DNA from: Thermodesulfovibrio sp.
GTDB taxonomy: Bacteria > Nitrospirota > Thermodesulfovibrionia > Thermodesulfovibrionales > Thermodesulfovibrionaceae
Direction of reading: 5' to 3'
DNA length: 7,688 nt
NCBI GenBank assembly: GCA_026415995.1
Contig: JAOAGB010000011.1
Span: 1-7,688 of the forward strand
The translations under genes were made by a program, and so were the position numbers. Below the pieces are notes generated by a model that worked only from the letters and a program-made list of their open reading frames with translations, ran no database searches and had not been told where the DNA came from. The number at the start of each line of letters is the position of its first letter. Positions within the stretch are counted from its first letter, which is position 1. Shown in pieces: positions 1 through 5,976 of the stretch.

Positions 1-147
1 TACTTCTTCTGATACATCAGGGCATTGCTCAATCTGAGCCTGTCCTTGTGCAACTTTCATTGCAAAGGCAAGGCATGTAGGAAAACCGCATTTTTTACAG
101 TTTGTTTTTGGTAAAAGTTTAAAAATTTCTATGCCTGTAAGCGCCAT
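1..147 (-). CDS. acsC: Corrinoid iron-sulfur protein large (gamma) subunit, N-terminal 49 residues only
   Basis: The gene starts with ATG at 147 and runs off the left edge of the window. The 49 visible residues begin MALTGIEIFKLLPKTNC and carry Cys17, Cys20, Cys25 and Cys42. This C-x2-C-x4-C-x16-C spacing is that of the [4Fe-4S] domain at the N-terminus of the acetyl-CoA decarbonylase/synthase gamma subunit (AcsC/CdhE). In that family the subunit pairs with the small subunit AcsD. It binds a corrinoid and carries the methyl group from methyltetrahydrofolate to acetyl-CoA synthase in the Wood-Ljungdahl pathway; the iron-sulfur cluster reductively activates the cobalt. The start is supported by GGGAG at 153-157, five bases upstream. 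It lies 88 bases after alaS on the same strand and may begin a separate acs cluster outside the window. The corrinoid-binding part cannot be seen, so other proteins with the same Fe-S domain are possible but less likely. Confidence 0.85.
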   Translation of the reverse strand, partial: MALTGIEIFKLLPKTNCKKCGFPTCLAFAMKVAQGQAQIEQCPDVSEEV

Positions 148-235
148 TTTTTCTCCCAATTCTTTAATTTCTTATATTCTGTCATTAACTATAAATTCTA
201 TTTTTTTCGAACTCTAAATTAAAACAGAATCAAAA
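148..235 (-). other. alaS-acsC intergenic gap without a clear terminator
   Basis: This is the only larger gap on the minus-strand side. It is AT-rich. I find no hairpin followed by a T-run after the alaS stop. There are two weak -10-like hexamers on the minus strand (TATAGT at 188-193 and TATAAG at 171-176), but neither has a convincing -35 partner. Either read-through from alaS or a weak local promoter could feed acsC; the sequence does not decide. Confidence 0.4.
153..157 (-). promoter_or_regulatory. Ribosome binding site of acsC
   Basis: The minus strand reads GGGAG followed by five bases and then ATG at 147. It fixes the start of the partial acsC gene, whose open frame is otherwise seen only as a short fragment at the window edge. 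Confidence 0.7.
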
Positions 236-2860
236 TTAATTAACAGAAAGTATTTCATAAAATACTTTAAGTGCTTTGTCTAAGGATTCTCCATCAGGAC
301 AACCACCTTGTGCACTTTCTGCCTTTCCGCCACCCTTACCTCCAACAGCTTGAGTTATACTTTTAAGAAGTTTACCAGCATCATATTTATTAGAGATATC
401 TTTACTTACAGAAAGAATAAGTATTCCCTGTCCATCTATTTTTGAGGCAAGCAAAATAACTGCAGGATGCAGTTTTTCCCTAATTTTGTCTGAAAGAGTC
501 CTCAAACTCTTTGTGTCAACTCCTTCAAGCTTTACTGCCAGAGCTTTTATGCCTTTTATATCTTTTGCTTGTTTTATAATATCATCGATGTTCTGAGTTA
601 TAAACTTTTCCTTTAGATGTTCAATTTCATTTTGTTTTTCTTTTAATTCTGTAACAATTCTTTCTAAAGCTTTGATCGGTTCCGTTGATTTGAGCATTGA
701 TGAAATAGTTTTAAGTTGTTCTCTTAAGGTTTCTGAATATTTATAGGCTTCCATTCCTGTAATTGCCTCTATTCTTCTAATTCCTGAAGCTACAGAGCCT
801 TCTGAAATTATAAAGAAGCTTCCGATTTCACCTGTGCTATTACAATGAGTACCGCCACAGAGTTCTTTGCTAAAACCAAGAATTTTGACAACTCTTACAA
901 TATCCTCATATTTATCTTCAAAAAGTGCTGTTACTCCCTCGTTCAAAGCTTCATCAAGAGATTTATTTTCTACCTTAACAGGGAGATTTTCTAATATTTT
1001 TTCATTTACAATATGTTCAATCTCTTTTAATTCCTCATCATTTAATGATTCAAAATGGGTAAAGTCAAATCTTAGTCTGTCAGGAGCCACTAACGAACCT
1101 GCTTGTTTAACATGTTCTCCAAGTACAGATCTTAATGCAGCATGAAGTAAATGGGTTGCGGTATGATTTCTCATTATGGACTTTCTTCTTTCAACATTAA
1201 TTTTAGCAAAAACTTTATCCCCTTCCTTGACAATGCCTTCTATGACCTTTACTTTGTGACAGTGTAATCCTGTAATTTTTTTTGTATCAACCACCTCTAC
1301 CTTGGCAGAACTTGATAGTATCATACCTATATCACCTACTTGTCCTCCTGATTCAGCATAAAAGGGAGTTTCAAATAGAAAAATTTCCCCCTCTTCATCT
1401 TTTTCAAGTTTAGTTGATATTTCTCCATTTTTAACAATTGCGAATACTTGCGTTTCTAACTCGTAATCATCGTATCCTTTAAAACTTAAATTGCCTGCTT
1501 TTTGCTTTAATTGTTTATAAATTTCACTTATTCCTACTTCCTCAGATTTTTGAGCTGCCCTTGCACGTTCACGTTGTTTATTAAGTTCTCTTTGAAATCC
1601 AAGTTCGTCTATTTCCAATTCAGAGTCCTGAGCCATCTCTCTAATAAGATCAAATGGTAAACCAAATGTATCATATAATCTAAAAACTTCTTCTCCAGGT
1701 ATTAATCTTGAATTAGTTTTTTTGAGATTTTCAATAATATCTTCAAAAATCTGTTGCGCCCTATCCAGACTTTTTAGGAATCTCTCTTCTTCTATTTTTA
1801 TTATTTTTTTAATTCTCTCTTTTTCCGTTATAATCTCAGGATAAATATCTCCAAGTTTATAAACCACAGGCTCTACAAATCTATGAAGAGCTGTGTTATC
1901 AAAACCGAGAAGCTTTACGTGTCTGCCTGCTCTTCTTATTATTCTTCTCAATACATAACCTCTTCCTTCATTTGAGGGAATCAATCCTTCAGCTACTAAA
2001 AATGTTGCAGCTCTTATGTGATCTGCTATTACTTTAATGGAAACATCTGTTTTTCTCTGTTTTCCATATGTAATATTAAGAGTTGAACATATTTCAGAGA
2101 TAATAGGCTCGAAAAGGTCTGTGTCAAAATTTGTTTTTTTACCTTGCATGACAGCAGTAATTCTTTCAAGTCCCATGCCTGTATCAATACTTGGCTTTGG
2201 AAGAGGTGTTAATTTGCCATCCTCATCTTTGTTAAACTGCATAAATACGAGATTCCAAAGTTCAAGAAATCTATCACAATCACAACCTACTGAACAATCA
2301 GGCTTTTTGCATCCGAAATCATTACCCTGATCAATTATTATCTCTGAACAGGGACCACAAGGACCTGTATCTCCCATCTGCCAGAAATTGTCTTTTTCAC
2401 CAAGACGAACAATTCTATCCTTCGGAATGCCTATTTCTCTTTCCCATATCTCAGCTGCTTCATTGTCATCCTTATAAATTGAAACCCAAAGTTTTTCCTT
2501 GGGAAGTTTCAAATAAGTTGTTAAAAGTTCCCAAGCAAAAAATATTGCTTCTCTCTTAAAATAATCACCAAAAGAAAAGTTGCCAAGCATTTCAAAAAAA
2601 GTATGATGTCTTGCAGTGAATCCCACGTTTTCGAGATCACTATGTTTTCCGCCAGCACGCATACATTTTTGACAGGTAGTTGCTCTACTGTACGGTCTTT
2701 GTTCTTCACCTAAAAAAACCCTTTTAAACTGCACCATTCCTGCATTGGTAAATAATAAACTTGGATCATCCTTTGGAATAATAGGAGAACTTTTTACTAA
2801 TTCGTGTTCCTTTGAGATAAAGTAGTCCAGAAAGAGATTCCTTATTTCAGAACTTTGCAT
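236..2860 (-). CDS. alaS: Alanine--tRNA ligase (AlaRS)
   Basis: AlaRS charges tRNA-Ala with alanine in the cytoplasm and hydrolyses mischarged Ser- and Gly-tRNA-Ala. At 874 residues it has the usual full bacterial length. The class II catalytic domain is N-terminal, with motif 2 around RHHTFFEMLGNF (84-95) and motif 3 as GMGLERI (228-234). A cysteine cluster (Cys184, 189, 193, 195) sits in the catalytic domain before the conserved LWNLVFMQF stretch; this insert is known in many bacterial AlaRS. The editing domain has the zinc ligand set His566/His570 (HTATH) and Cys668/His672 (CGGTH). A coiled-coil-like stretch (about 705-755) leads to the C-Ala domain with its glycine-rich GGKGGGKAESAQGG (840-853). 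The ATG at 2860 is preceded by GAGG at 2869-2872, which lies inside the end of the upstream lipoprotein gene. With only 3 bases between the genes, the two are probably translationally coupled. No disruption is seen. Confidence 0.98.
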   Translation of the reverse strand: MQSSEIRNLFLDYFISKEHELVKSSPIIPKDDPSLLFTNAGMVQFKRVFLGEEQRPYSRATTCQKCMRAGGKHSDLENVGFTARHHTFFEMLGNFSFGDYFKREAIFFAWELLTTYLKLPKEKLWVSIYKDDNEAAEIWEREIGIPKDRIVRLGEKDNFWQMGDTGPCGPCSEIIIDQGNDFGCKKPDCSVGCDCDRFLELWNLVFMQFNKDEDGKLTPLPKPSIDTGMGLERITAVMQGKKTNFDTDLFEPIISEICSTLNITYGKQRKTDVSIKVIADHIRAATFLVAEGLIPSNEGRGYVLRRIIRRAGRHVKLLGFDNTALHRFVEPVVYKLGDIYPEIITEKERIKKIIKIEEERFLKSLDRAQQIFEDIIENLKKTNSRLIPGEEVFRLYDTFGLPFDLIREMAQDSELEIDELGFQRELNKQRERARAAQKSEEVGISEIYKQLKQKAGNLSFKGYDDYELETQVFAIVKNGEISTKLEKDEEGEIFLFETPFYAESGGQVGDIGMILSSSAKVEVVDTKKITGLHCHKVKVIEGIVKEGDKVFAKINVERRKSIMRNHTATHLLHAALRSVLGEHVKQAGSLVAPDRLRFDFTHFESLNDEELKEIEHIVNEKILENLPVKVENKSLDEALNEGVTALFEDKYEDIVRVVKILGFSKELCGGTHCNSTGEIGSFFIISEGSVASGIRRIEAITGMEAYKYSETLREQLKTISSMLKSTEPIKALERIVTELKEKQNEIEHLKEKFITQNIDDIIKQAKDIKGIKALAVKLEGVDTKSLRTLSDKIREKLHPAVILLASKIDGQGILILSVSKDISNKYDAGKLLKSITQAVGGKGGGKAESAQGGCPDGESLDKALKVFYEILSVN

Positions 2861-2863
2861 ATA

Positions 2864-3199
2864 TTAATCCTCGCCAACGATTCTCTGTTCATTACTTATT
2901 ATGTAAGTAAGCTTACCATCAATAAATATAAGTCTTGATTTTAAAAGTCCTAAAGATGATGAATAAATCCATTCTTCTCTTTGTTTTCCTTTCTCAGGCG
3001 TAAGAACTCTTGTAGATGAAGGATTTCCCCAGGCATACCTCACCTGATCTTTAGTCATCCCAAGAGTTATTTCTCCCTTAGCAATTCTTTCCTGAATTTC
3101 AGGAGGATAATTTTTAATTTCATCGTAGGTATACCTCACTCCTTGAGAAGCGCAACCAAAAATCAAAACTGCCAATAGTAACATAATTAATTTTCTCAT
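2864..3199 (-). CDS. Small BamE/SmpA-OmlA-like outer membrane lipoprotein
   Basis: This predicts a 111-residue lipoprotein. The N-terminus MRKLIMLLLAVLIFGC is a short lipoprotein signal peptide, with Cys16 as the lipidation site; the lipobox IFGC is slightly unusual at -2. Ala-Ser follow Cys, with no Asp at +2, which by the E. coli rule favours the outer membrane. The mature part has GMTKDQVRYAWGNP (47-60), then a WIYSS strand (77-81) and SRLIFIDGKLTYI (88-100). This matches the BamE/SmpA-OmlA fold, in which GMT..QV..xxG.P begins the domain. Classical BamE is an accessory subunit of the BAM outer membrane protein assembly complex, but many short relatives have no proven role, so I name only the fold. 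An upstream in-frame ATG at 3244 would add 15 residues before the signal peptide and overlap recX; AAGGAGG at 3208-3214, eight bases before 3199, decides for the shorter form. It lies between recX and alaS and shows no obvious functional link to either. Confidence 0.85.
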   Translation of the reverse strand: MRKLIMLLLAVLIFGCASQGVRYTYDEIKNYPPEIQERIAKGEITLGMTKDQVRYAWGNPSSTRVLTPEKGKQREEWIYSSSLGLLKSRLIFIDGKLTYIISNEQRIVGED

Positions 3200-3207
3200 C
3201 TTTACTC

Positions 3208-3214
3208 CCTCCTT
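3208..3214 (-). promoter_or_regulatory. Strong ribosome binding site of the BamE-like lipoprotein gene
   Basis: The minus strand reads AAGGAGG (extending to AAGGAGGGAG), with eight bases before the ATG at 3199. It is the strongest Shine-Dalgarno sequence in the window. It lies in the 28-base gap after recX and selects the signal-peptide start over the ATG at 3244. Confidence 0.8.
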
Positions 3215-3227
3215 ATTTCTATAAATT

Positions 3228-3698
3228 TTAAGGGGATTCGGCATCCCCAGTTAGTTTTTTATTTATCTTTAAACATTTATTTATCGTATCCCAAGAAAAT
3301 CCTCTACGTAAAAGAAATCCTGCAATTTTAGCCTCTTTTTTATCAAATGGAATATCCTTTAAAAGATGTTTTTTTCTCTGAATAAGCCTCTGTGCTATCT
3401 GAAGCTCATCTATTTCAGGAAGGCTCTCTAACTTTTCATTTTCTAATCCTTTTCTAACAAGATAATTTCTTAATCCCAGATTCCCTAAAAATCTGTCTTC
3501 TGCAATCTTTTCTGCTTTCTGAATAAATTTTGAATCATCTATGAATCCTTTTTGTTTTAAATATTCAATAGCATATACTATATTTTGCTCATCAAAGCCT
3601 GTTTTGCGGAGCTTTTCCTTCAATTCAGCCTCTGTTCTGTCTTTTAAACTTAAAAGCTTTAGTGCTTTTTTTATTGCTTCATTCTGTTGTTTTTTCAC
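3228..3698 (-). CDS. recX: Regulatory protein RecX
   Basis: RecX binds the RecA filament and modulates, usually inhibits, its activity; in the known family it sits in the filament groove. The 156 residues are nearly all helical and fit the tandem three-helix modules of the family: RTEAELKEKLRKTGF (21-35) with YLKQKGFIDDSKF (46-58), then LRNYLVRKGL (76-85), then AGFLLRRGFSWDTI (126-139). Length is normal for a RecX. The start is a GTG at 3698, inside the 3' end of recA in another frame, giving a 20-base overlap. AAAGG at 3708-3712, nine bases upstream, is a plausible ribosome binding site within recA. No in-frame ATG lies near it, since the ATG a few codons on is out of frame. The recA-recX overlap suggests co-translation, which would tie the amount of RecX to that of RecA. 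Confidence 0.93.
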   Translation of the reverse strand: MKKQQNEAIKKALKLLSLKDRTEAELKEKLRKTGFDEQNIVYAIEYLKQKGFIDDSKFIQKAEKIAEDRFLGNLGLRNYLVRKGLENEKLESLPEIDELQIAQRLIQRKKHLLKDIPFDKKEAKIAGFLLRRGFSWDTINKCLKINKKLTGDAESP

Positions 3699-4707
3699 CC
3701 TCAGAAACCTTTGATATTTTTAATCCGTAAGCATCAAGTACTTTTGAATGTATCTCATTAAAAATTTCAGGGTGGGTTTTTAAGTATTCTTTGGCAACTT
3801 CCCTTCCCTGTGCAATTCTTGATCCTTTATAACTATACCAAGCACCTGATTTTTCAATAATTCCCTTTTCAACAGCGAGGTCAAGAATTTCACCTGTTTT
3901 TGAAATTCCTTCATTAAAGTATATGTCAAATTCGGCTTGTTTAAAAGGTGGGGCGACTTTATTTTTTACTATTTTTACTCTTACTCTGCCACCGATCGCA
4001 TCCTGCCCTTCCTTTAATGTGTCTGTTTTCCTTATATCAAGTCTCATGGATGCGTAAAATTTTAAAGCCGTTCCTCCGGGTGTGGTCTCTGGATTGCCAA
4101 AAGGAATACCTATTTTTTGCCTTATCTGATTTATAAAGATAACCACTGTTTGGGATTTTGATATGGCTGCCGTCAGTTTTCTTAAAGCTTGACTCATGAG
4201 TCTTGCTTGTAGTCCGGGCAGAGCATCACCCATTTCTCCTTCAATTTCTGCTTTAGGAACAAGGGCAGCCACAGAGTCTATAACTATAATATCAACAGCT
4301 CCACTACGGACAAGTGTCTCAGTTACTTCTAAAGCCTGTTCACCTGTGTCTGGCTGACTTACAAGAAGGTCTTCCACATTTACGCCTAACTTGGAGGCAT
4401 AATTTATATCTAAAGCATGCTCAGCATCTACAAAAGCAGCAACTCCCCCCTGTTTTTGAGCCTCTGCAATTGCTTGAAGAGCAAGCGTTGTTTTACCGGA
4501 AGATTCAGGACCATATATTTCTATCACTCTTCCTCTTGGATATCCTCCAACACCAGTAGCTATATCAAGTGAAATAGAGCCTGTAGGAATAACTCCGATC
4601 CCTTCTGCATGAGCTTTTGTTCCAAGACGCATAATCGCGCCTTTGCCGAAATTTTTTTCAATCTGTGATATGGCAATTTCCAATGCCTTTAATTTGTCTT
4701 TGTTCAT
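3679..4707 (-). CDS. recA: Recombinase RecA
   Basis: RecA is the ATP-dependent DNA strand-exchange protein for homologous recombination and, in organisms that have LexA, the coprotease of the SOS response. The 342 residues align position for position with E. coli RecA through the core. The Walker A GPESSGKT is at 66-73, the catalytic Glu96 is in DAEHALD, and the Walker B strand ends in IIVIDS (140-145). The L1 region is EGEMGDALPGLQAR (156-169). The DNA-binding L2 loop (about 194-213) keeps Gly200, Phe203 and Gly204. It has Gln197, Pro202, Pro210 and Thr213 where E. coli has Met, Met, Thr and Asn. The C-terminal tail is short and only mildly acidic (SEGEKTTE). The ATG at 4707 is preceded by AGAGG at 4714-4718. 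A candidate promoter and a 17-bp palindrome lie just upstream, in the end of thpR. There is no intein or frameshift. Confidence 0.99.
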   Translation of the reverse strand: MNKDKLKALEIAISQIEKNFGKGAIMRLGTKAHAEGIGVIPTGSISLDIATGVGGYPRGRVIEIYGPESSGKTTLALQAIAEAQKQGGVAAFVDAEHALDINYASKLGVNVEDLLVSQPDTGEQALEVTETLVRSGAVDIIVIDSVAALVPKAEIEGEMGDALPGLQARLMSQALRKLTAAISKSQTVVIFINQIRQKIGIPFGNPETTPGGTALKFYASMRLDIRKTDTLKEGQDAIGGRVRVKIVKNKVAPPFKQAEFDIYFNEGISKTGEILDLAVEKGIIEKSGAWYSYKGSRIAQGREVAKEYLKTHPEIFNEIHSKVLDAYGLKISKVSEGEKTTE

Positions 4708-4738
4708 AAAACACCTCTTTTTTTATGTATGGACCTCA

Positions 4739-4755
4739 AAAATGCTAAGCATTTT
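4739..4755. promoter_or_regulatory. Perfect 17-bp palindrome at the predicted recA transcription start (candidate operator)
   Basis: The minus strand reads AAAATGCT-T-AGCATTTT, two perfect 8-base arms around a single central base. It contains the thpR stop codon and starts about six bases after a consensus extended -10 at 4761-4769, so it would cover roughly +1 to +16 of a recA transcript. That is a typical repressor operator position. The sequence matches neither the E. coli LexA box (CTGT-N8-ACAG) nor the Bacillus type (GAAC-N4-GTTC). It could also fold in RNA as a short hairpin near the 5' end. Neither side has a proper T-run, so it is a poor terminator. Confidence 0.45.
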
Positions 4756-5353
4756 GTTTTATTATACCATTTATATTAGCAGGCAAAGGAAACCTTTCTA
4801 AAACTTCATATATTGAACCTTTTGGTGTGAGTGTGCTTTTCATCAAGACAAATTCTCTTACCTGAAAATCAAGCTTCTTTGTAGGAGAGTTATTAAGCAT
4901 TTTTTCTCTGAAAGATTTGAATATTTTTTCAAATATATATCTTCCATTTTGAGGATTTTTAACCCTTGCAACAGTTATATGGGCTTTAAATACTCTTTGT
5001 TCCCTTTCAAAACCATGTTTAGACATTTCTTCATCAATTTTTGCTGCAAGCTCTCTAATTGTTTTTGAAGATTCTAATCCAATCCAAATAACACGAGGTT
5101 TAATTTTATCTGGAAATACTCCGGGATGAGAAATTTTTAAATTGAAAGGTGAAAATTCATTTGCTAAATTATTTAAGGATTTAATTAATGTTGGTATTAA
5201 CTCCGACTTAACTTCACCAAGAAATTTCAGAGTTAAATGCAGGTTATCCTTTTTTACTATGTTTACACCTTCAACAGAAGAATTTAGACTAATAAGTTTG
5301 TCTATAAAATTTTTAATATCTTCTGGTAATTCTATAGCTATAAAGCATCTCAT
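4745..5353 (-). CDS. thpR: RNA 2',3'-cyclic phosphodiesterase (2H phosphoesterase, LigT/ThpR family)
   Basis: This enzyme family opens 2',3'-cyclic phosphates on RNA to 2'-phosphates and was first described as a 2'-5' RNA ligase in tRNA halves. The 202-residue protein starts RCFIAIELP, typical of the family. It has the two catalytic HxTx motifs that define 2H phosphoesterases: HLTLKFLG (39-46) and HITVARVK (125-132). The usual phrase VIWIGL (88-93) lies between them. Length is within the normal range and both catalytic histidines are intact. The ATG at 5353 follows the pgpA stop by only 3 bases and has no recognisable Shine-Dalgarno sequence, so translation probably depends on coupling to pgpA. 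Its in vivo substrate is unknown; ThpR genes next to recA are known in other bacteria, without a clear mechanistic reason. Its last codons contain the candidate recA promoter and half of the palindrome. Confidence 0.93.
   Translation of the reverse strand: MRCFIAIELPEDIKNFIDKLISLNSSVEGVNIVKKDNLHLTLKFLGEVKSELIPTLIKSLNNLANEFSPFNLKISHPGVFPDKIKPRVIWIGLESSKTIRELAAKIDEEMSKHGFEREQRVFKAHITVARVKNPQNGRYIFEKIFKSFREKMLNNSPTKKLDFQVREFVLMKSTLTPKGSIYEVLERFPLPANINGIIKQNA
4761..4769 (-). promoter_or_regulatory. Internal extended -10 promoter for recA within the 3' end of thpR
   Basis: The minus strand reads TGG-TATAAT, a full consensus -10 hexamer with the extended TGn element. No good -35 lies at 16-18 bases, but TTGCCT is present with a short 14-base spacer, and an extended -10 can work without a -35. 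The predicted start near 4754 gives a leader of about 47 bases before the recA ATG. It lies in AT-rich coding sequence (codons for Asn-Gly-Ile-Ile), so a chance match is possible. Confidence 0.45.
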
Positions 5354-5356
5354 AGA

Positions 5357-5812
5357 TTATGATAATATCAATAAAATTCTCAATAAAAAATTACTTATTA
5401 CTCCAGCTATTATATCATCCATCATTATCCCTAATCCTCCCTTAAAAATTTTTTCAATTTGTTTGATGGGAGGTGGTTTTAGTATATCAAAGAAACGAAA
5501 AAATATGAACGCCAATAACAAATTCTGGATAGTAATCGGAATTAAAATCATAGCCATTAAGTATCCTGCAAACTCATCTATAACAACATAAGAAGGGTCT
5601 CTACTATTTGTTTGTTTTTCCATTTTATTCGAACTTATTAGTCCTAAAATAAAAGTTACTAATAGCATAAGGGAAATGCATATATCTGAAGGTTTAAAAA
5701 AAAACAGAGTAAGCATAGCGAATAAAGATGCTATAGTGCCAGGAGCAAAAGGGAAATAACCGATAAAGAAAACTGTCGATATTATCCTATAAAACATTGT
5801 TAATTTTAACAT
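5357..5812 (-). CDS. pgpA: Phosphatidylglycerophosphatase A
   Basis: PgpA dephosphorylates phosphatidylglycerol phosphate to phosphatidylglycerol at the inner membrane, the last step of phosphatidylglycerol synthesis. The 151-residue, mostly hydrophobic protein has the family motifs in order: GYFPFAPGTIASL (18-30), DPSYVVIDEFAG (72-83), FRFFDILKPPP (105-115) and GLGIMMDDIIAG (126-137). The acidic residues Asp79-Glu80 and Asp132-Asp133 are the expected metal-binding type. About four membrane segments are likely. The start is uncertain: ATG at 5812 or an in-frame ATG five codons later (5797). Neither has a clear ribosome binding site. It is the first gene of the minus-strand operon; in many bacteria pgpA is followed by cinA before recA, but here thpR follows directly. 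Confidence 0.95.
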   Translation of the reverse strand: MLKLTMFYRIISTVFFIGYFPFAPGTIASLFAMLTLFFFKPSDICISLMLLVTFILGLISSNKMEKQTNSRDPSYVVIDEFAGYLMAMILIPITIQNLLLAFIFFRFFDILKPPPIKQIEKIFKGGLGIMMDDIIAGVISNFLLRILLILS

Positions 5813-5871
5813 AATAGACTATTAAGCCAAAAAATTCATTTATATTGATAGATGATAAAATAGATTACTAA

Positions 5872-5880
5872 ATTGTAGCA
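5872..5880 (-). promoter_or_regulatory. Candidate extended -10 promoter of the pgpA-thpR-recA-recX-alaS operon
   Basis: The minus strand reads TGC-TACAAT, a -10 hexamer with five of six consensus bases and an extended TGn element. No good -35 is found at 16-18 bases. The predicted start would be near 5866, with a leader of about 54 bases before pgpA. The region is very AT-rich, so chance matches are expected. Confidence 0.35.
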
Positions 5881-5933
5881 TGCCTGTCTTGTTTTGATTC
5901 ATATAAACATTGAAGGCAAATTAACAAGCAGTA

Positions 5934-5961
5934 TTAAAACCTAAAAAATATTAGATATAAT
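5934..5961 (+). promoter_or_regulatory. Candidate promoter of the ABC transporter operon
   Basis: A perfect TATAAT lies at 5956-5961, with TTAAAA (four of six -35 bases) at 5934-5939 and a 16-base spacer. The start of transcription would fall near 5968, leaving a leader of only about nine bases before the ATG at 5977, with no Shine-Dalgarno sequence in it. A second hexamer, TATAGT at 5968-5973, lies too close to the ATG to serve the full gene. Confidence 0.5.
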
Positions 5962-5976
5962 AAATTCTATAGTAAA

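Larger units (their letters stand above)
5813..5976. other. Divergent intergenic region between the pgpA operon and the ABC transporter pair
   Basis: These 164 AT-rich bases must hold the promoters of both divergent units; the candidates are at 5872-5880 (minus) and 5934-5961 (plus). I see no open frame with coding character, no terminator, no riboswitch-like folding and no convincing operator dyad here. No LexA-box-like element of the E. coli or Bacillus type was found. Confidence 0.6.

Noticed and set aside
867..1145. Open frame of 92 codons on the plus strand within alaS
   Set aside because: Antisense shadow of the AlaRS editing domain; no independent signals. The plus-strand frame at 2037-2330 is rejected for the same reason.
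2251..2311. Cysteine-rich insert in AlaRS as a sign of a fusion or an unusual metal site
   Set aside because: The CKKPDC-CDCDRF type insert is familiar in many bacterial AlaRS sequences, and the flanking catalytic domain is continuous.
3200..3244. Upstream ATG at 3244 as start of the lipoprotein gene
   Set aside because: It would place 15 polar and basic residues before the signal peptide and overlap recX, while a strong ribosome binding site marks the ATG at 3199.
5142..5591. A 149-codon open frame on the plus strand, opposite thpR and pgpA
   Set aside because: It lies antisense to two well-supported genes, has no ribosome binding site or family motif, and its composition is what antisense of AT-rich coding sequence gives.
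5813..5976. SOS box or other operator in the divergent intergenic region
   Set aside because: No CTGT-N8-ACAG or GAAC-N4-GTTC element and no long dyad was found; short AT-rich repeats there are expected by chance.
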